Shown one piece after another: positions 53,585 to 63,478 of a stretch of DNA of 64,000 bases. A program made the position numbers and the translations under genes. Every line of letters starts with the position of its first letter. The stretch's first letter is position 1. Origin of the DNA: Pandoraea cepalis. Its GTDB lineage: Bacteria; Pseudomonadota; Gammaproteobacteria; Burkholderiales; Burkholderiaceae. The DNA lies in contig NZ_CABPSL010000011.1 in assembly GCF_902459665.1 (NCBI RefSeq), forward strand, positions 102,562-166,561. Reading direction: 5' to 3'. The notes below the pieces were generated by a model. It searched no databases. It saw only the letters and a program-made list of their open reading frames with translations, and was not told the origin of the DNA.

Positions 53585-54607
53585 TCAGCGATAGCCGTTC
53601 GGGTTCTGCATCTGCCAGCGCCAGTGGTCGGCGCACATACGATCGATACCGTATTCGGCTTCCCAGCCGATGAGATCGCGCGCCATCGCGGTCGCCGCGT
53701 AGCAGCTACCGATGTCGCCGGCGCGTCGCTCGACGATTTCGTACGGCACCGGCTGGCCGCTCGCGGCTTCGAACGCCTTCACAACCTGCAGCACGGTGTA
53801 ACCATGTCCGGTGCCCAGGTTGACCGTGAAGCCGCCATCGCGTTGCTTGAGCGCATCGAGTGCGGCCAGATGCCCGCGCGCGAGATCGACCACGTGAATG
53901 TAGTCGCGCATGCCCGTGCCGTCCGGCGTCGGCCAGTCGCCGCCGAACACCCGCAGGCGCTGGAGCTTGCCGACCGCCACTTGCGCCACGAACGGCATCA
54001 GGTTGTTCGGCACACCTGAGGGATCCTCGCCGATGCGCCCGCTCTCGTGTGCGCCGACCGGATTGAAGTAACGCAACAGCGCGATACGCCAGCTCGGGTC
54101 CGCCTTGGCCACGTCGTTCAGGATCGTCTCGGCCATGAGCTTGGTCTGACCGTAGGGATTCGTCGCCGACAGCGGGAACGACTCGTCGATGGGTACCGTT
54201 GCCGGATTGCCGTACACGGTCGCCGAAGAGCTGAACACGAGATCCTTGACGCCATGCGACTGCATGGTCTCGACCAGCGTGAGCAGGCTGTCGATGTTGT
54301 TGCGATAGTAGGCGAGCGGCATTTCGACCGACTCCCCCACCGCCTTGAGCGCGGCGAAGTGAATGGCGCCGGTAATGCCAAAGCGCGTGAACAGGTCGTC
54401 GAGCACGGGCTTCGAGCACGCGTCGCCCTCGATAAAGACCGGGGCGCGCCCGGCAATTTCACCGATGCGCCGCACCGCCTCTCGATGGCTGTTGACCAGA
54501 TTGTCGAGAATGACCACGTCATAGCCGTGCGCGAGCAGCTCGACACAGGTATGCGAGCCGATGTAACCGGCGCCGCCGGTCACGAGAATGGTTCCGAGTG
54601 TATTCAT
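53585..54607 (-). CDS. galE: UDP-glucose/UDP-GlcNAc 4-epimerase
   Basis: 340 aa, extended SDR. GGAGYIGSHTCVELL, FSSSATVYG and the catalytic NPYGQTKLM (YxxxK) define GalE. ATG 54607 follows AAGGGC. It lies 30 bp behind glmS in the same direction at the end of a Pel polysaccharide cluster. Pel contains GalNAc, so the relevant activity is probably UDP-GlcNAc to UDP-GalNAc, the role of PelX in some pel loci. Sugar specificity is not settled by the motifs visible here. Confidence 0.9.
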   Translation of the reverse strand: MNTLGTILVTGGAGYIGSHTCVELLAHGYDVVILDNLVNSHREAVRRIGEIAGRAPVFIEGDACSKPVLDDLFTRFGITGAIHFAALKAVGESVEMPLAYYRNNIDSLLTLVETMQSHGVKDLVFSSSATVYGNPATVPIDESFPLSATNPYGQTKLMAETILNDVAKADPSWRIALLRYFNPVGAHESGRIGEDPSGVPNNLMPFVAQVAVGKLQRLRVFGGDWPTPDGTGMRDYIHVVDLARGHLAALDALKQRDGGFTVNLGTGHGYTVLQVVKAFEAASGQPVPYEIVERRAGDIGSCYAATAMARDLIGWEAEYGIDRMCADHWRWQMQNPNGYR

Positions 54608-54637
54608 GCTTTGCCCTTGAGGCATCTCATCCGTTGG

Positions 54638-56470
54638 CTATTCGACGGTCACCGATTTCGCCAGATTGCGGGGCTTGTCGACGTCGGCGCCCCGGGCACA
54701 CGCCGTATGATAAGCCAGCAATTGCAGAGGCACCACGTGGAGCACCGGCGACAGCTCACCGTAATGTTCGGGCATGCGGATGACACGAATACCCTCGGCG
54801 CTGGCAATGCGCATATCGCCGTCGGCCAGCACGTAGAGTTCGCCGCCACGCGCGCGCACTTCCTGCATGTTCGACTTGAGCTTCTCCACCAGCACGTCGT
54901 TCGGGGCGACGGTCACCACCGGCATCTGCTCGCTGACCAGCGCGAGCGGGCCGTGCTTGAGTTCCCCAGCAGGATACGCCTCGGCGTGGATGTACGAAAT
55001 CTCCTTGAGCTTGAGCGCCCCTTCGAGGGCGATCGGATAGTGCAGCCCTCGCCCGAGGAACAGCGCGCTCGGCACGTCGGCAAATTGTGCCGCCCAGGCG
55101 ATGAGCTGCGGCTCGAGCGCGAGCACACTCGTGAGTGCCGCCGGCAAATGACGTAACTGCGCGAGGTGGCGCGCCGCCTCGGTCGCATCGATGCGCTTGC
55201 GCTCGACACCGAGCGTGACGGCCAGCATGAACAGCGACACGAGTTGCGTGGTGAACGCCTTGGTCGACGCCACGCCGATTTCCGTGCCCGCGCGCGTGAT
55301 GAACGACATCGCCGTCTGCCGCACGAGCGCGCTGGTCGCCACGTTGCAGATCGCCAGCGTGCGATCGTGTCCCAGGCTCTGGGCATGCTTGAGCGCGGCA
55401 AGCGTGTCGGCGGTCTCTCCCGACTGCGAGATGGTCACGACGAGCGCTTGCGGATTCGGCACCGACTCGCGATAGCGGTACTCGCTCGCGATCTCGACCT
55501 GCGTGGGAATGCCGGCGAGCGCTTCAAGCCAGTATTTGGCGGTGAGCCCCGCGTAGTAGCTGGTGCCGCAAGCGAGAATCAGCACACCGTTCACCTGCGG
55601 CAAGACGTCGGCGGCGCCTTCGCCGAACAAGGCCGGAGAAAATTCGGTGATATCGGCAATCGTGTCCGCAATCGCCCGCGGCTGCTCGAAGATCTCCTTC
55701 TGCATGTAATGCTGATACGGCCCCAGTGAGACTTCGGACTGGTACGCCGCCATCGCGCGTACCGAACGCTCGACCTCTACGCCCTGCGCGTCGAGCACCG
55801 ACACGCGCGCTGGTGAAAGCAACGCCACGTCGCCTTCTTCGAGATACATGAACCGGTCGCAGTGACCGGCGAGCGCCATGGCGTCGGAAGCGAGGAAATG
55901 CCCATCCGCCGCAAAGCCGATCACGAGCGGCGAACCTTGACGCGCGCACACCATGCGCTCCGGTTCGTCCTTGCTGATGACGGCGATGGCATAAGCGCCC
56001 CGCAATTGCGCAATGGCCGAGCGCACGGCATGCACGAGCGTGCCGCCGTCGTTCGCCGCGAAATGCGCATCGACCAGATGGGCGATGACCTCGGTGTCGG
56101 TCTGGCTCGTGAACTCGTAGCCCTTGGCCCGCAGCGCGTCGCGCAGCGCCTCATGGTTCTCGATGATGCCGTTGTGCACCAGCCCGATCCGTTCGCGCGA
56201 GAAGATCGGATGCGCGTTCTCGGTCGCCGGCGCGCCGTGCGTCGCCCACCGCGTGTGCGCGATGCCCAGTCCCGCGCCCATGGCCGCGTCGGCCAGTTGC
56301 GCCTGGAGTTGCGCCACGCGCGACACGCTGCGCACGCGTGTGAGCTGATGTGCTGCGTCGAGTACGGCCACGCCGCACGAATCATAGCCACGATATTCGA
56401 GACGGCGCAGTCCTTCGACCAGCACCGGTACCACGTCACGGCGTGCCACGCCGCCCACGATTCCACACAT
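54638..56470 (-). CDS. glmS: Glutamine-fructose-6-phosphate aminotransferase
   Basis: 610 aa, full length. Cys2 of [12 protein letters not shown] is the glutaminase nucleophile; the C-terminal half has two sugar isomerase domains ([28 protein letters not shown]) and ends in AKSVTVE. It makes glucosamine 6-phosphate for UDP-GlcNAc. GAGGGGAAG precedes the start. Placement between pel genes and galE suggests a dedicated precursor supply; a housekeeping glmS may exist elsewhere. Confidence 0.95.
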   Translation of the reverse strand: MCGIVGGVARRDVVPVLVEGLRRLEYRGYDSCGVAVLDAAHQLTRVRSVSRVAQLQAQLADAAMGAGLGIAHTRWATHGAPATENAHPIFSRERIGLVHNGIIENHEALRDALRAKGYEFTSQTDTEVIAHLVDAHFAANDGGTLVHAVRSAIAQLRGAYAIAVISKDEPERMVCARQGSPLVIGFAADGHFLASDAMALAGHCDRFMYLEEGDVALLSPARVSVLDAQGVEVERSVRAMAAYQSEVSLGPYQHYMQKEIFEQPRAIADTIADITEFSPALFGEGAADVLPQVNGVLILACGTSYYAGLTAKYWLEALAGIPTQVEIASEYRYRESVPNPQALVVTISQSGETADTLAALKHAQSLGHDRTLAICNVATSALVRQTAMSFITRAGTEIGVASTKAFTTQLVSLFMLAVTLGVERKRIDATEAARHLAQLRHLPAALTSVLALEPQLIAWAAQFADVPSALFLGRGLHYPIALEGALKLKEISYIHAEAYPAGELKHGPLALVSEQMPVVTVAPNDVLVEKLKSNMQEVRARGGELYVLADGDMRIASAEGIRVIRMPEHYGELSPVLHVVPLQLLAYHTACARGADVDKPRNLAKSVTVE

Positions 56471-56632
56471 GACTTCCCCTCAACAATCAATTGGATGAGC
56501 GCAGCACGCCGCCGCCGCCCGAATGGCCGGTTGCGTTCGTCTGCGTGTTGACCTGTCTGATGTCCGGCGTTGTGATGACGGCTCGCCGGGATTGTCTTCC
56601 GCCTTCTTCGTTGTCTCGCCCGGTGCGCTGCG

Positions 56633-57532
56633 TCAGTCCTGCGCCGCGGCGGGATTGACGTGCATGAGGTGACCGTCGCCCACGTAAGGAATGAGGCCCT
56701 GCGCACGAATCTGCGCGACGGCTTGCCTGGCGCACTCGGTATCCGCGGGGGCGCAGTAATCGATCGAGATCACCGGCAGGTCGTAGCGCTCGCGCACTTC
56801 GCGCGCTCGCGCAAGCAGCCACGCGCGATCGTCTTCCGGCACCGCCACATAGCGCTGATTCCCCTCGTCCCAACCGCGATAGAGCGATTCGAACGCCACG
56901 GCCGCCACGTCGCCGTGTACCTCGGGCATCAGCACGAAACCGCGATTCAGAATCAGTTCGGCGCGCGGGAAACGGCGCCGAATTCGCTTGATGACCGCGA
57001 CCAGCCCGGCTTGCTGACGCGCACGCTCGGCATCGGTCTTGGCGACCAGTTCATACGAATCGAGCGTGTCGAGGAAAAAGCCACGATAGCCCTTGGCCCA
57101 TAACGGCGCGATGACCTTCTCCACGAAAAACTGCGGCCAGCCCGGGGCGCCCTGATCGATCACTTCCGATTTCCAGTCGCCATTGCGGCCAATGCGCCAG
57201 GCTTTCGGGATCGCGGCGTAGTAGTCGCGCGTGGACAAGACTTCGCCCACGCTGACGTAAGCGATCCAGCGCCGGCCCTTGGGCTCGGTGGCCGGGTCGA
57301 CGGCCTTCGGCACGAAGCCGTTGTCGGGCTCGATCACCACCTGATCGTAGCCGGCGAGCGCCTTCGGGTCGAGCGTCGCGCCATAGAAAAACGCAATGCG
57401 CCCGAAGACAGGCGGCTGCGCCGATGCGGTGTTGAGGAAGAAGCCGGCAAAGACCCCCACCACCCCGCCCATGAATCGAGCCAGTGGGCGGCGCCACCAA
57501 GTGGCATGCGGTTGCGTCGTGTTGTCAGACAT
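56633..57532 (-). CDS. pelA: PelA hydrolase-domain protein (endo-alpha-1,4-galactosaminidase type)
   Basis: 299 aa, N-terminal membrane or signal segment (residues 18-38), then a TIM-barrel glycoside hydrolase domain like the first module of PelA. FFLDTLDSYE (Asp155, Asp158) and VAFESLY (Glu215) fit its catalytic acids. Pseudomonas PelA is about three times longer and also carries a deacetylase; none of that is here. It may trim Pel during export. It lies 26 bp behind pelG. Confidence 0.82.
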   Translation of the reverse strand: MSDNTTQPHATWWRRPLARFMGGVVGVFAGFFLNTASAQPPVFGRIAFFYGATLDPKALAGYDQVVIEPDNGFVPKAVDPATEPKGRRWIAYVSVGEVLSTRDYYAAIPKAWRIGRNGDWKSEVIDQGAPGWPQFFVEKVIAPLWAKGYRGFFLDTLDSYELVAKTDAERARQQAGLVAVIKRIRRRFPRAELILNRGFVLMPEVHGDVAAVAFESLYRGWDEGNQRYVAVPEDDRAWLLARAREVRERYDLPVISIDYCAPADTECARQAVAQIRAQGLIPYVGDGHLMHVNPAAAQD

Positions 57533-57558
57533 GGCGATCGGCAGCGGCAGTATCAGTG

Positions 57559-58938
57559 TCAGCGCTGCTGTTGCAGCATGTAGGTCTCATATTCGAGCGC
57601 GTCGAGCCGGCGATCGAGCAACTGCATCGCCACCATCACGACGACCAGCAGCGCCAACGCGAAACCGTAGCCGTACGCATTCGGTCCGAGCATCAGCGTG
57701 ACCCACGTAAACAGGCCGTTGGCGACGACCATCGCGGCGGTGAGCGCCAGCACCGTGCCACGCCGGTCCAGATAAAAGAAGATGTTCAGAATCCCGAGGA
57801 AAAGCACTTGCAGGCTCGCGGAAATGACGTCGATGTGCAGCAGCGGCAGGTACAGCACCGAAATGCCGATCAGCCGCAACAGCTTGTCGCCGAACGCGAA
57901 GATCAGCAGCGTAACGACCGCCTGGATCTTCAGGATTTCGTACAGACCGGTGCGGACCGAGCGCACCATCATGTCGCGCGATTCTTCGATGTACTTGAGC
58001 GTTCCGCCGGTACGCACCGCGTTGAAGAACTGATCGTAGTACTCGACGAAATCCGTCTCGATACGCAGCAGGAACACCGCCATGCCCGGAATCACGCACA
58101 GGTACGAGAGGAACACCGGCAGATCGTAGATCACCGACGCGCGCAGCGGGCCGATCACGTCCTGCCCGGTTACCGGATAGAACCAGAACATCAGCTTGTC
58201 GAGCCAGATGCCCAGATTGAACAGCAACCCCACGAACATCAACGACGGATACGAGAAGCGACGCGCGAAGACCTGCCAAAGCAGATATTCGTCCGTGCGG
58301 TAATTGCGGTGAATCAGGCAGACCATGCCGAGCAGCAGGATCAGGTGACCGATGACGAAACCGCCGAGCAGCCCTTCGAGCCCGTATCGGTTGAGCAGCA
58401 CCGCACTCACCACCGTCACGGTGTAGCCGACGAAGAAGATCGCCAGCACGGCACGGTATTGCTTCACGCTCGTGAGAAACAACACGCCGATCCAGATATT
58501 GCTCACGATCACGAAGCCCGTGAGCATCAACAGCCGATAGCCCGTGGACTGACCGCGGAACACGGTCAGCGCGAGGATGAGGCCGATGATGCCCGTGCCG
58601 ACCGTCGTTACCAACGCAACCGCGTTGTAGTTCGGCAGCACCAGATCGGGACGCCGCTCGAACAGCCGGTCGCTCAGAAAGCGTGTGAACGAGAGTTGAA
58701 GTATGCCCGTGACGATGAGGCTGAACGCGATCAGATACGTCACCGACACCTGGAACTGCACGATGAGGCCCGGCGGTTGCACGACGGCGAGGCTCATCAG
58801 GCCGATGAGCAGAATACCGAGAATCGAGAGAATCAGCGGGCCCGCGCTGATGACCCCGGCGTAGCCATAGGCCGCCAGCGTGCTGGTCAGCGTGTCGCGC
58901 CGGAGAATCTTGCGAAGTTCAAAGCCAATACCGGCCAT
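57559..58938 (-). CDS. pelG: Pel polysaccharide inner-membrane protein PelG
   Basis: 459 aa, close to the Pseudomonas length (456). The start MAGIGFELRKILRRDTLTS and some 12 membrane helices are typical; PelG is a Wzx-like/MATE-type protein thought to form the export path for Pel with PelD, PelE and PelF. Its start overlaps the PelF stop by one base (TGATG). Confidence 0.95.
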   Translation of the reverse strand: MAGIGFELRKILRRDTLTSTLAAYGYAGVISAGPLILSILGILLIGLMSLAVVQPPGLIVQFQVSVTYLIAFSLIVTGILQLSFTRFLSDRLFERRPDLVLPNYNAVALVTTVGTGIIGLILALTVFRGQSTGYRLLMLTGFVIVSNIWIGVLFLTSVKQYRAVLAIFFVGYTVTVVSAVLLNRYGLEGLLGGFVIGHLILLLGMVCLIHRNYRTDEYLLWQVFARRFSYPSLMFVGLLFNLGIWLDKLMFWFYPVTGQDVIGPLRASVIYDLPVFLSYLCVIPGMAVFLLRIETDFVEYYDQFFNAVRTGGTLKYIEESRDMMVRSVRTGLYEILKIQAVVTLLIFAFGDKLLRLIGISVLYLPLLHIDVISASLQVLFLGILNIFFYLDRRGTVLALTAAMVVANGLFTWVTLMLGPNAYGYGFALALLVVVMVAMQLLDRRLDALEYETYMLQQQR

Positions 58939-60485
58939 CAGTGGTCTCCCGCAACCACCCCGGCGGCGGGACGCGCCAGCAGTGTCTCGTACAAACTGCG
59001 ATAGGCGTCCTGCATCTGGGTGATCGTGTAATAGCGTTCGACGCGCGCGATCGCCGCGCGCTGGGCCGCATGCCAGGTGGTGGGCTCGAGCACGTCGAGC
59101 AGCGCCTGGGCGAATTGCTCCGGGTTGGCGATCTGCACGACCTTGCCGGCAGGCCCGAGGGCGCGATCCTCATCGCCCAGGCCTTCGACCAGTTGGCGGC
59201 ACGAACCGACGTCGGTCGTCACCACGGGCACTCCGGCCGCGTACGCCTCCAGCACCACCAGCGGCAACGCTTCGGAAATCGACGACAGCGCCATGACGCC
59301 GACCTGCGGCAGGATGTCGGATACCTTCTGAAAGCCCATGAACCGAAGGCTGTCTTCCAACCCCAGGCTCGCCGCAATGTCACGACACTCCTGCGCGTAG
59401 GCCGGATCCTCTTCCTCGGGGCCGACCACCCACCCCTGCAGTCCCGGCATGTGGCGGCTGGCGATGAAGATCGCCCGAATGAACGTCTTGATGTCCTTGA
59501 TCGGTACCACCCGGCCGATCAGCGCCACCACCGGCGGGATGTCGGCCGGACGCTGCTCGCGCAGCGGCGCGAACTGCGCCACCGAGATGCCATTGGGCGT
59601 GTTGCGGGTCTTGTACTCGGGCGCGCCGTCGGCGATCTGGCGCAGACGATTGCCCTCGAAGAGCGCGGTGATCTCGTCGGCCGCCTCGTAGCACACGCGT
59701 CCCATCGCTTCGAAGAAGCGCACCCACAGGTTCTGGAAATAACCGACCTGCGAGATGTCGCGCTCGAACAGCCCCCGGTTGTCGCGAATCCACTGGCTCT
59801 GCAGCAGATCGATCTTGCGCTCCTTGGTGTAAATGCCATGCTCCGAGACCAGCAGCGGACGCTGGTGCTTGAAGCGCAGCAACGCGCCCAGGAAGCCCGC
59901 GTACCCCGTGGAAACGGTGTGGTACACCTTGGCCGGGATCAACTGGTCGCAAATGCGCGCGAGTTGCCACAGCGGCTTGTGCATGATCCGGATCGTCCAG
60001 AAATAGTCCGTGAACGACGGATCCAGGCAGTACTTCTTGTAGCGATCGGTGATCATGTCCCACGAGCGCCGGCTGTGCAGAAAATTGGCCTCGCTGATCT
60101 CGCCGTCTTCGGCGAGCATCGGAATCACGTCGTGAATCAGCTTGCCGATGCCTTGCAGGTCGTCGCGCCGGCGCAGCATGTCATGCATCTTCTCCATCTT
60201 CTCGAACGCCTGCGCGTCGCCTTCGGCGGCACGCATCGGCGCGGGCGCCTCGAATTCGTACAGATAATGCGCCTCGAAATGCACGATGTTGTCGTACAGC
60301 GGATAGACCATGTCGCCGTAGTCTTCGCGACGGCTGCCGATGAACACGACGGCAAACGTCAGATCCGGGAATGCGCGGATCATTTGATCCACCCACGACG
60401 ACACGCCGCCCCGCACATACGGGAAGGTGCCTTCGAGCAGCAAAGCGATATCGGCCGAGTCAGCGCGACGTTCGTTGGTACGCAT
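58938..60485 (-). CDS. pelF: Pel polysaccharide glycosyltransferase PelF
   Basis: 515 aa cytosolic GT4-family glycosyltransferase. N-terminal LLLEGTFPYVRGGVSSWVDQMI and C-terminal SSISEALPLVVLEAYAAGVPVVTTDVG, with the two glutamates of the donor site. PelF polymerises UDP-activated N-acetylhexosamine. ATG 60485 overlaps the PelE stop (TAATG); an upstream extension of the frame is shadow. Confidence 0.95.
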   Translation of the reverse strand: MRTNERRADSADIALLLEGTFPYVRGGVSSWVDQMIRAFPDLTFAVVFIGSRREDYGDMVYPLYDNIVHFEAHYLYEFEAPAPMRAAEGDAQAFEKMEKMHDMLRRRDDLQGIGKLIHDVIPMLAEDGEISEANFLHSRRSWDMITDRYKKYCLDPSFTDYFWTIRIMHKPLWQLARICDQLIPAKVYHTVSTGYAGFLGALLRFKHQRPLLVSEHGIYTKERKIDLLQSQWIRDNRGLFERDISQVGYFQNLWVRFFEAMGRVCYEAADEITALFEGNRLRQIADGAPEYKTRNTPNGISVAQFAPLREQRPADIPPVVALIGRVVPIKDIKTFIRAIFIASRHMPGLQGWVVGPEEEDPAYAQECRDIAASLGLEDSLRFMGFQKVSDILPQVGVMALSSISEALPLVVLEAYAAGVPVVTTDVGSCRQLVEGLGDEDRALGPAGKVVQIANPEQFAQALLDVLEPTTWHAAQRAAIARVERYYTITQMQDAYRSLYETLLARPAAGVVAGDH

Positions 60486-61486
60486 TAGCGGGTCCAGAAA
60501 CGCATGACGGGCTGCAGCATCGGGGTGGCCGTGCCATTCCCGAGGCCGGCGAGCATCTGCCCGACCCGTGCGTATTGATGTTTGAGGAACGCGACTTCGG
60601 CAAGCCAGGGCACGAGTCGGTCCGCCGGAAATTGATGGTACTCGGCACGCAGCAGACACTGTTCCGCTTGCTCCGGATCGTGACGCATCAGCGCGCAACG
60701 GCCCAGCAGGTACCACATGACCGCATCGCTCTCGCGATGGGCGAGCGCCTCGCGGGCAAATCGCTCCACGCGCTCCATCGTGAATCGGTACACCTCGCCG
60801 CGCACGAGGTTCTGATAAATCAGCTCCCAGTACAACTCGGCGAGCCGATGGCTCGCGTCGGCACGATCATCATCATTCTCTGCACGATCGCGCTGAGTGC
60901 GCGCGTCGAAAATACGCTGCATGATCTGCTTTTCCACGCCGTCGATAATCCCGTAGGCGAGCAACCGGATCTCTTCCACCGGATCGGCCAGCAGGTCCCG
61001 CATGATCTCGCCGGTGGCCCGCGACGGCAGCGCCTGCACCGACACCAGTGCGGCCACGCGGTCTTCGCTGGTGCCTTGGGTGTTGCGCAAACGCGCACGC
61101 AGGCGCGCACCGGCGCCGTGCGTGACGCGCGAGACCAGATACGTCACGAACTCGGGGCGATCAACCGCCCCGGAGCGGGCGAGCTCTTTCGGCGCGGGGA
61201 ACAACACGCTGATCGCCATCACGCCGAGGAACAGCAGCAAACCGCCCACCGGCATGAACAAGCTGATCGCCAGGCTGTGCCAGAACGCCCCGGTACGCCC
61301 GTGGTAATGCTCCGGCAGTACCGAACGAACGAAGGTCGCGGTGAGCACTGCCGTGAGCAGTTGCCATCCAAAGAAGACCACGAGCGGGTCGATCCGCCAG
61401 GCCGGTTCGAAAAGCGTGTGCACCGCCTGGGCCTGCGCGAGCAGGGCCAGGATACCGAGCGCGATCGCCAGCAGTTTTTTAAGCAT
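60485..61486 (-). CDS. pelE: Pel polysaccharide inner-membrane protein PelE
   Basis: 333 aa. Two to three N-terminal membrane helices (residues about 5-95) and a helical, TPR-like cytoplasmic remainder (ALMRHDPEQAEQCLLRAEYHQFP). Length equals that of PelE in Pseudomonas (329). It forms part of the inner-membrane synthase complex with PelD and PelG. Its start lies inside the end of pelD (8-nt overlap). Confidence 0.9.
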   Translation of the reverse strand: MLKKLLAIALGILALLAQAQAVHTLFEPAWRIDPLVVFFGWQLLTAVLTATFVRSVLPEHYHGRTGAFWHSLAISLFMPVGGLLLFLGVMAISVLFPAPKELARSGAVDRPEFVTYLVSRVTHGAGARLRARLRNTQGTSEDRVAALVSVQALPSRATGEIMRDLLADPVEEIRLLAYGIIDGVEKQIMQRIFDARTQRDRAENDDDRADASHRLAELYWELIYQNLVRGEVYRFTMERVERFAREALAHRESDAVMWYLLGRCALMRHDPEQAEQCLLRAEYHQFPADRLVPWLAEVAFLKHQYARVGQMLAGLGNGTATPMLQPVMRFWTR

Positions 61487-62891
61487 GATCGCGGCAGCGC
61501 TCCAGCAATTTGCTCAGCCCCTCGCCCGGGGCGCGCTCGTCCACGCTCGCCGAGTGCACTGCCACGTGACCGGTCTGGAAATCCAGCCCGTATTGCTGAC
61601 GCAGCGCGCTCTCAATGCGGATGAGGTACCCGTCGATGCCATTCTCATCGGTAATCGGCATCAGGGCGATGGCGATTTGCTGACGAGGGCCTGATTGAAT
61701 CCACAAGGCGTCGAGTGCCCGGCGCGAACGCACGGTCTGCTCGAACAGCGAATCGCCGCTCGCGCCGCGCGGGAAAACGAGCGCCACGAGCGAGGACTGG
61801 ATGCCGCTCTGGCGCTTCATGCGCGCAAGGCGACCCAACTCCAGCGCGAAGTCGTAGGGCACGCTTGGCACCTCGTCGCGCACGCTGGCCACCACGCCCT
61901 GCTGTGCCACGCCGTCGGCGTAATAGGCCAACAGCACCAGCAGCAATTGCAGGTTGTCGTGATTGAGCGCGAGGAACGACATGCGGCGCACGATCAGCAT
62001 GCCGTTGATGTTGCCGTCCGTGTCGGTGAGCGGTGCGCACACAATATACGCACTGCCCTCGCCGACCGTCACGTCGTCGCGCACATGCGAGAGCGTGCCT
62101 TCGCGCAGGCAAGTCTGCACGAGCGGATCGCTCTCGACCGGCGTGAACGCCTCGCCCACGCACGCTACCGCCGTGGGCACCAGCCGCCCGAGGTGCACCG
62201 GGAAGACCGACGCCACTTCGATCTGGCACGTCAGCGCGGCAAACTCGAGCATCGGCTGCGCGTTGGGCAACGTTTGCGCCGCGGCGCCCGCCTCGTTGGA
62301 CGTCGTCAGTTCCCGCAATCGCATGATGGCGTCGCGCAGGGTGCTCGGCTTGGTGAGCAAATCGCGCTCGAGCCGTTCGTGCGAGACACGCAGCAGGTAG
62401 TGATTGTTCGTAATGGCGACGAGGCGATCGTTCAGATACGTGTTGATGCCTCGAGCCCGCGTCGCGCGGTTGCCCCAGATGTCGCAGAAGTGCCCGCCAA
62501 CGACGATCATCGTGAAGCCGCCGACGAAGAACATCGCCGGGAACGGCTCGCCATGCAAGCCATACAAGCCGTACCAGACGGCGGCAAGCACGAGCCCCGC
62601 CACCACGCCGAGCAGCGCGCCGTAGCGCAGCGCCATGACCAGGGCGACGAGCCACATCCATGGAAAGCCCAGCCCGATGAGCAGCGGATCGCCGGGTCGC
62701 AGCAGCCAGGCAATCGCCACGGCGAGCGCCATGCCGGTGACCACCTCGAAGACCGCTACCGGTCGCGCCACGGCCGGCGCGATCAGTCGGCCATAGGTGC
62801 TCACGTTGCCGAACGGCTCCGAGCGTCGCACCTGTTCCGGGCCGACGGGCTTCGCGTCGATGGCAGCGTCCTGTTGAGTCGCGGTTTTCAC
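61479..62891 (-). CDS. pelD: c-di-GMP receptor PelD
   Basis: 470 aa. Four N-terminal membrane helices (about 38-140), a coiled region, a GAF domain (about 185-330) and a degenerate GGDEF domain. Arg391-Ala-Leu-Asp394 fits the RxxD inhibitory-site motif that binds c-di-GMP in PelD, and Arg425 could be the third ligand. Binding of c-di-GMP switches on Pel synthesis. Twelve bases separate it from pelC. Confidence 0.92.
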   Translation of the reverse strand: MKTATQQDAAIDAKPVGPEQVRRSEPFGNVSTYGRLIAPAVARPVAVFEVVTGMALAVAIAWLLRPGDPLLIGLGFPWMWLVALVMALRYGALLGVVAGLVLAAVWYGLYGLHGEPFPAMFFVGGFTMIVVGGHFCDIWGNRATRARGINTYLNDRLVAITNNHYLLRVSHERLERDLLTKPSTLRDAIMRLRELTTSNEAGAAAQTLPNAQPMLEFAALTCQIEVASVFPVHLGRLVPTAVACVGEAFTPVESDPLVQTCLREGTLSHVRDDVTVGEGSAYIVCAPLTDTDGNINGMLIVRRMSFLALNHDNLQLLLVLLAYYADGVAQQGVVASVRDEVPSVPYDFALELGRLARMKRQSGIQSSLVALVFPRGASGDSLFEQTVRSRRALDALWIQSGPRQQIAIALMPITDENGIDGYLIRIESALRQQYGLDFQTGHVAVHSASVDERAPGEGLSKLLERCRDHA

Positions 62892-62902
62892 GATGCGGCC
62901 CG

Positions 62903-63448
62903 TTACCGTTGCGCCAGCGGTGCCAGCAGATTGCGAATCAACGTCTGACCGACGCCGGCCAGGCTCGAACGGCTCCAGCCGCTGCGGCTGCCGGTCGCGC
63001 TCCAGACGATGCTGCCGTTCGAGACATCGATGACATCGAACGTCAGGCCGGCCACCGGTTCACCATCGACACCGACCTTGTAGCGCCATTCGGTCACAGC
63101 CCCCGAGAGCGCATACTTCGCCCCGGTCTTGCGCGCCCATTCCAGGGCACGCATGCGCGCCTGTGCGTTGTTGCCGCCGACGAGCGAATCGCCGCCATCC
63201 GGATCGCCGACATAGCGATGCAGATCGGTAAAGCCGTTCTGGACCAGAATGCTTTGAGCAATGCTCTCGGCGCGCTGGCCGGCATCCGGCGTTTCCGTCG
63301 TATTGGCGATCGGCAGAATCGCCCAGGCGGCCGTCTTGGGCAGATTCGGCGCGTCGCCGACATTCATCGTCGAACAGCCCGCCACCAGCGCGGTCAGGAC
63401 GGCAGCGCCGGCCAGGCGGCGCCACAGCTTACTCACGATTGTCTTCAT
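62903..63448 (-). CDS. pelC: Pel outer-membrane lipoprotein PelC
   Basis: 181 aa. Lipoprotein signal peptide with lipobox LVAGC (Cys25), mature domain with WAILPIANTTETPDAGQRAESI as in PelC, which forms a periplasmic ring at the outer membrane that guides the cationic polymer to PelB. Thirty bases separate it from the pelB end. Confidence 0.92.
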   Translation of the reverse strand: MKTIVSKLWRRLAGAAVLTALVAGCSTMNVGDAPNLPKTAAWAILPIANTTETPDAGQRAESIAQSILVQNGFTDLHRYVGDPDGGDSLVGGNNAQARMRALEWARKTGAKYALSGAVTEWRYKVGVDGEPVAGLTFDVIDVSNGSIVWSATGSRSGWSRSSLAGVGQTLIRNLLAPLAQR

Positions 63449-63478
63449 GGTCTTGCTCTCCCTTGCGGATGCGAAATT

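Noticed and set aside
57484..59004. Plus-strand frame opposite pelG
   Set aside because: Gln/His/Arg-rich antisense pattern; PelG is certain on the other strand.
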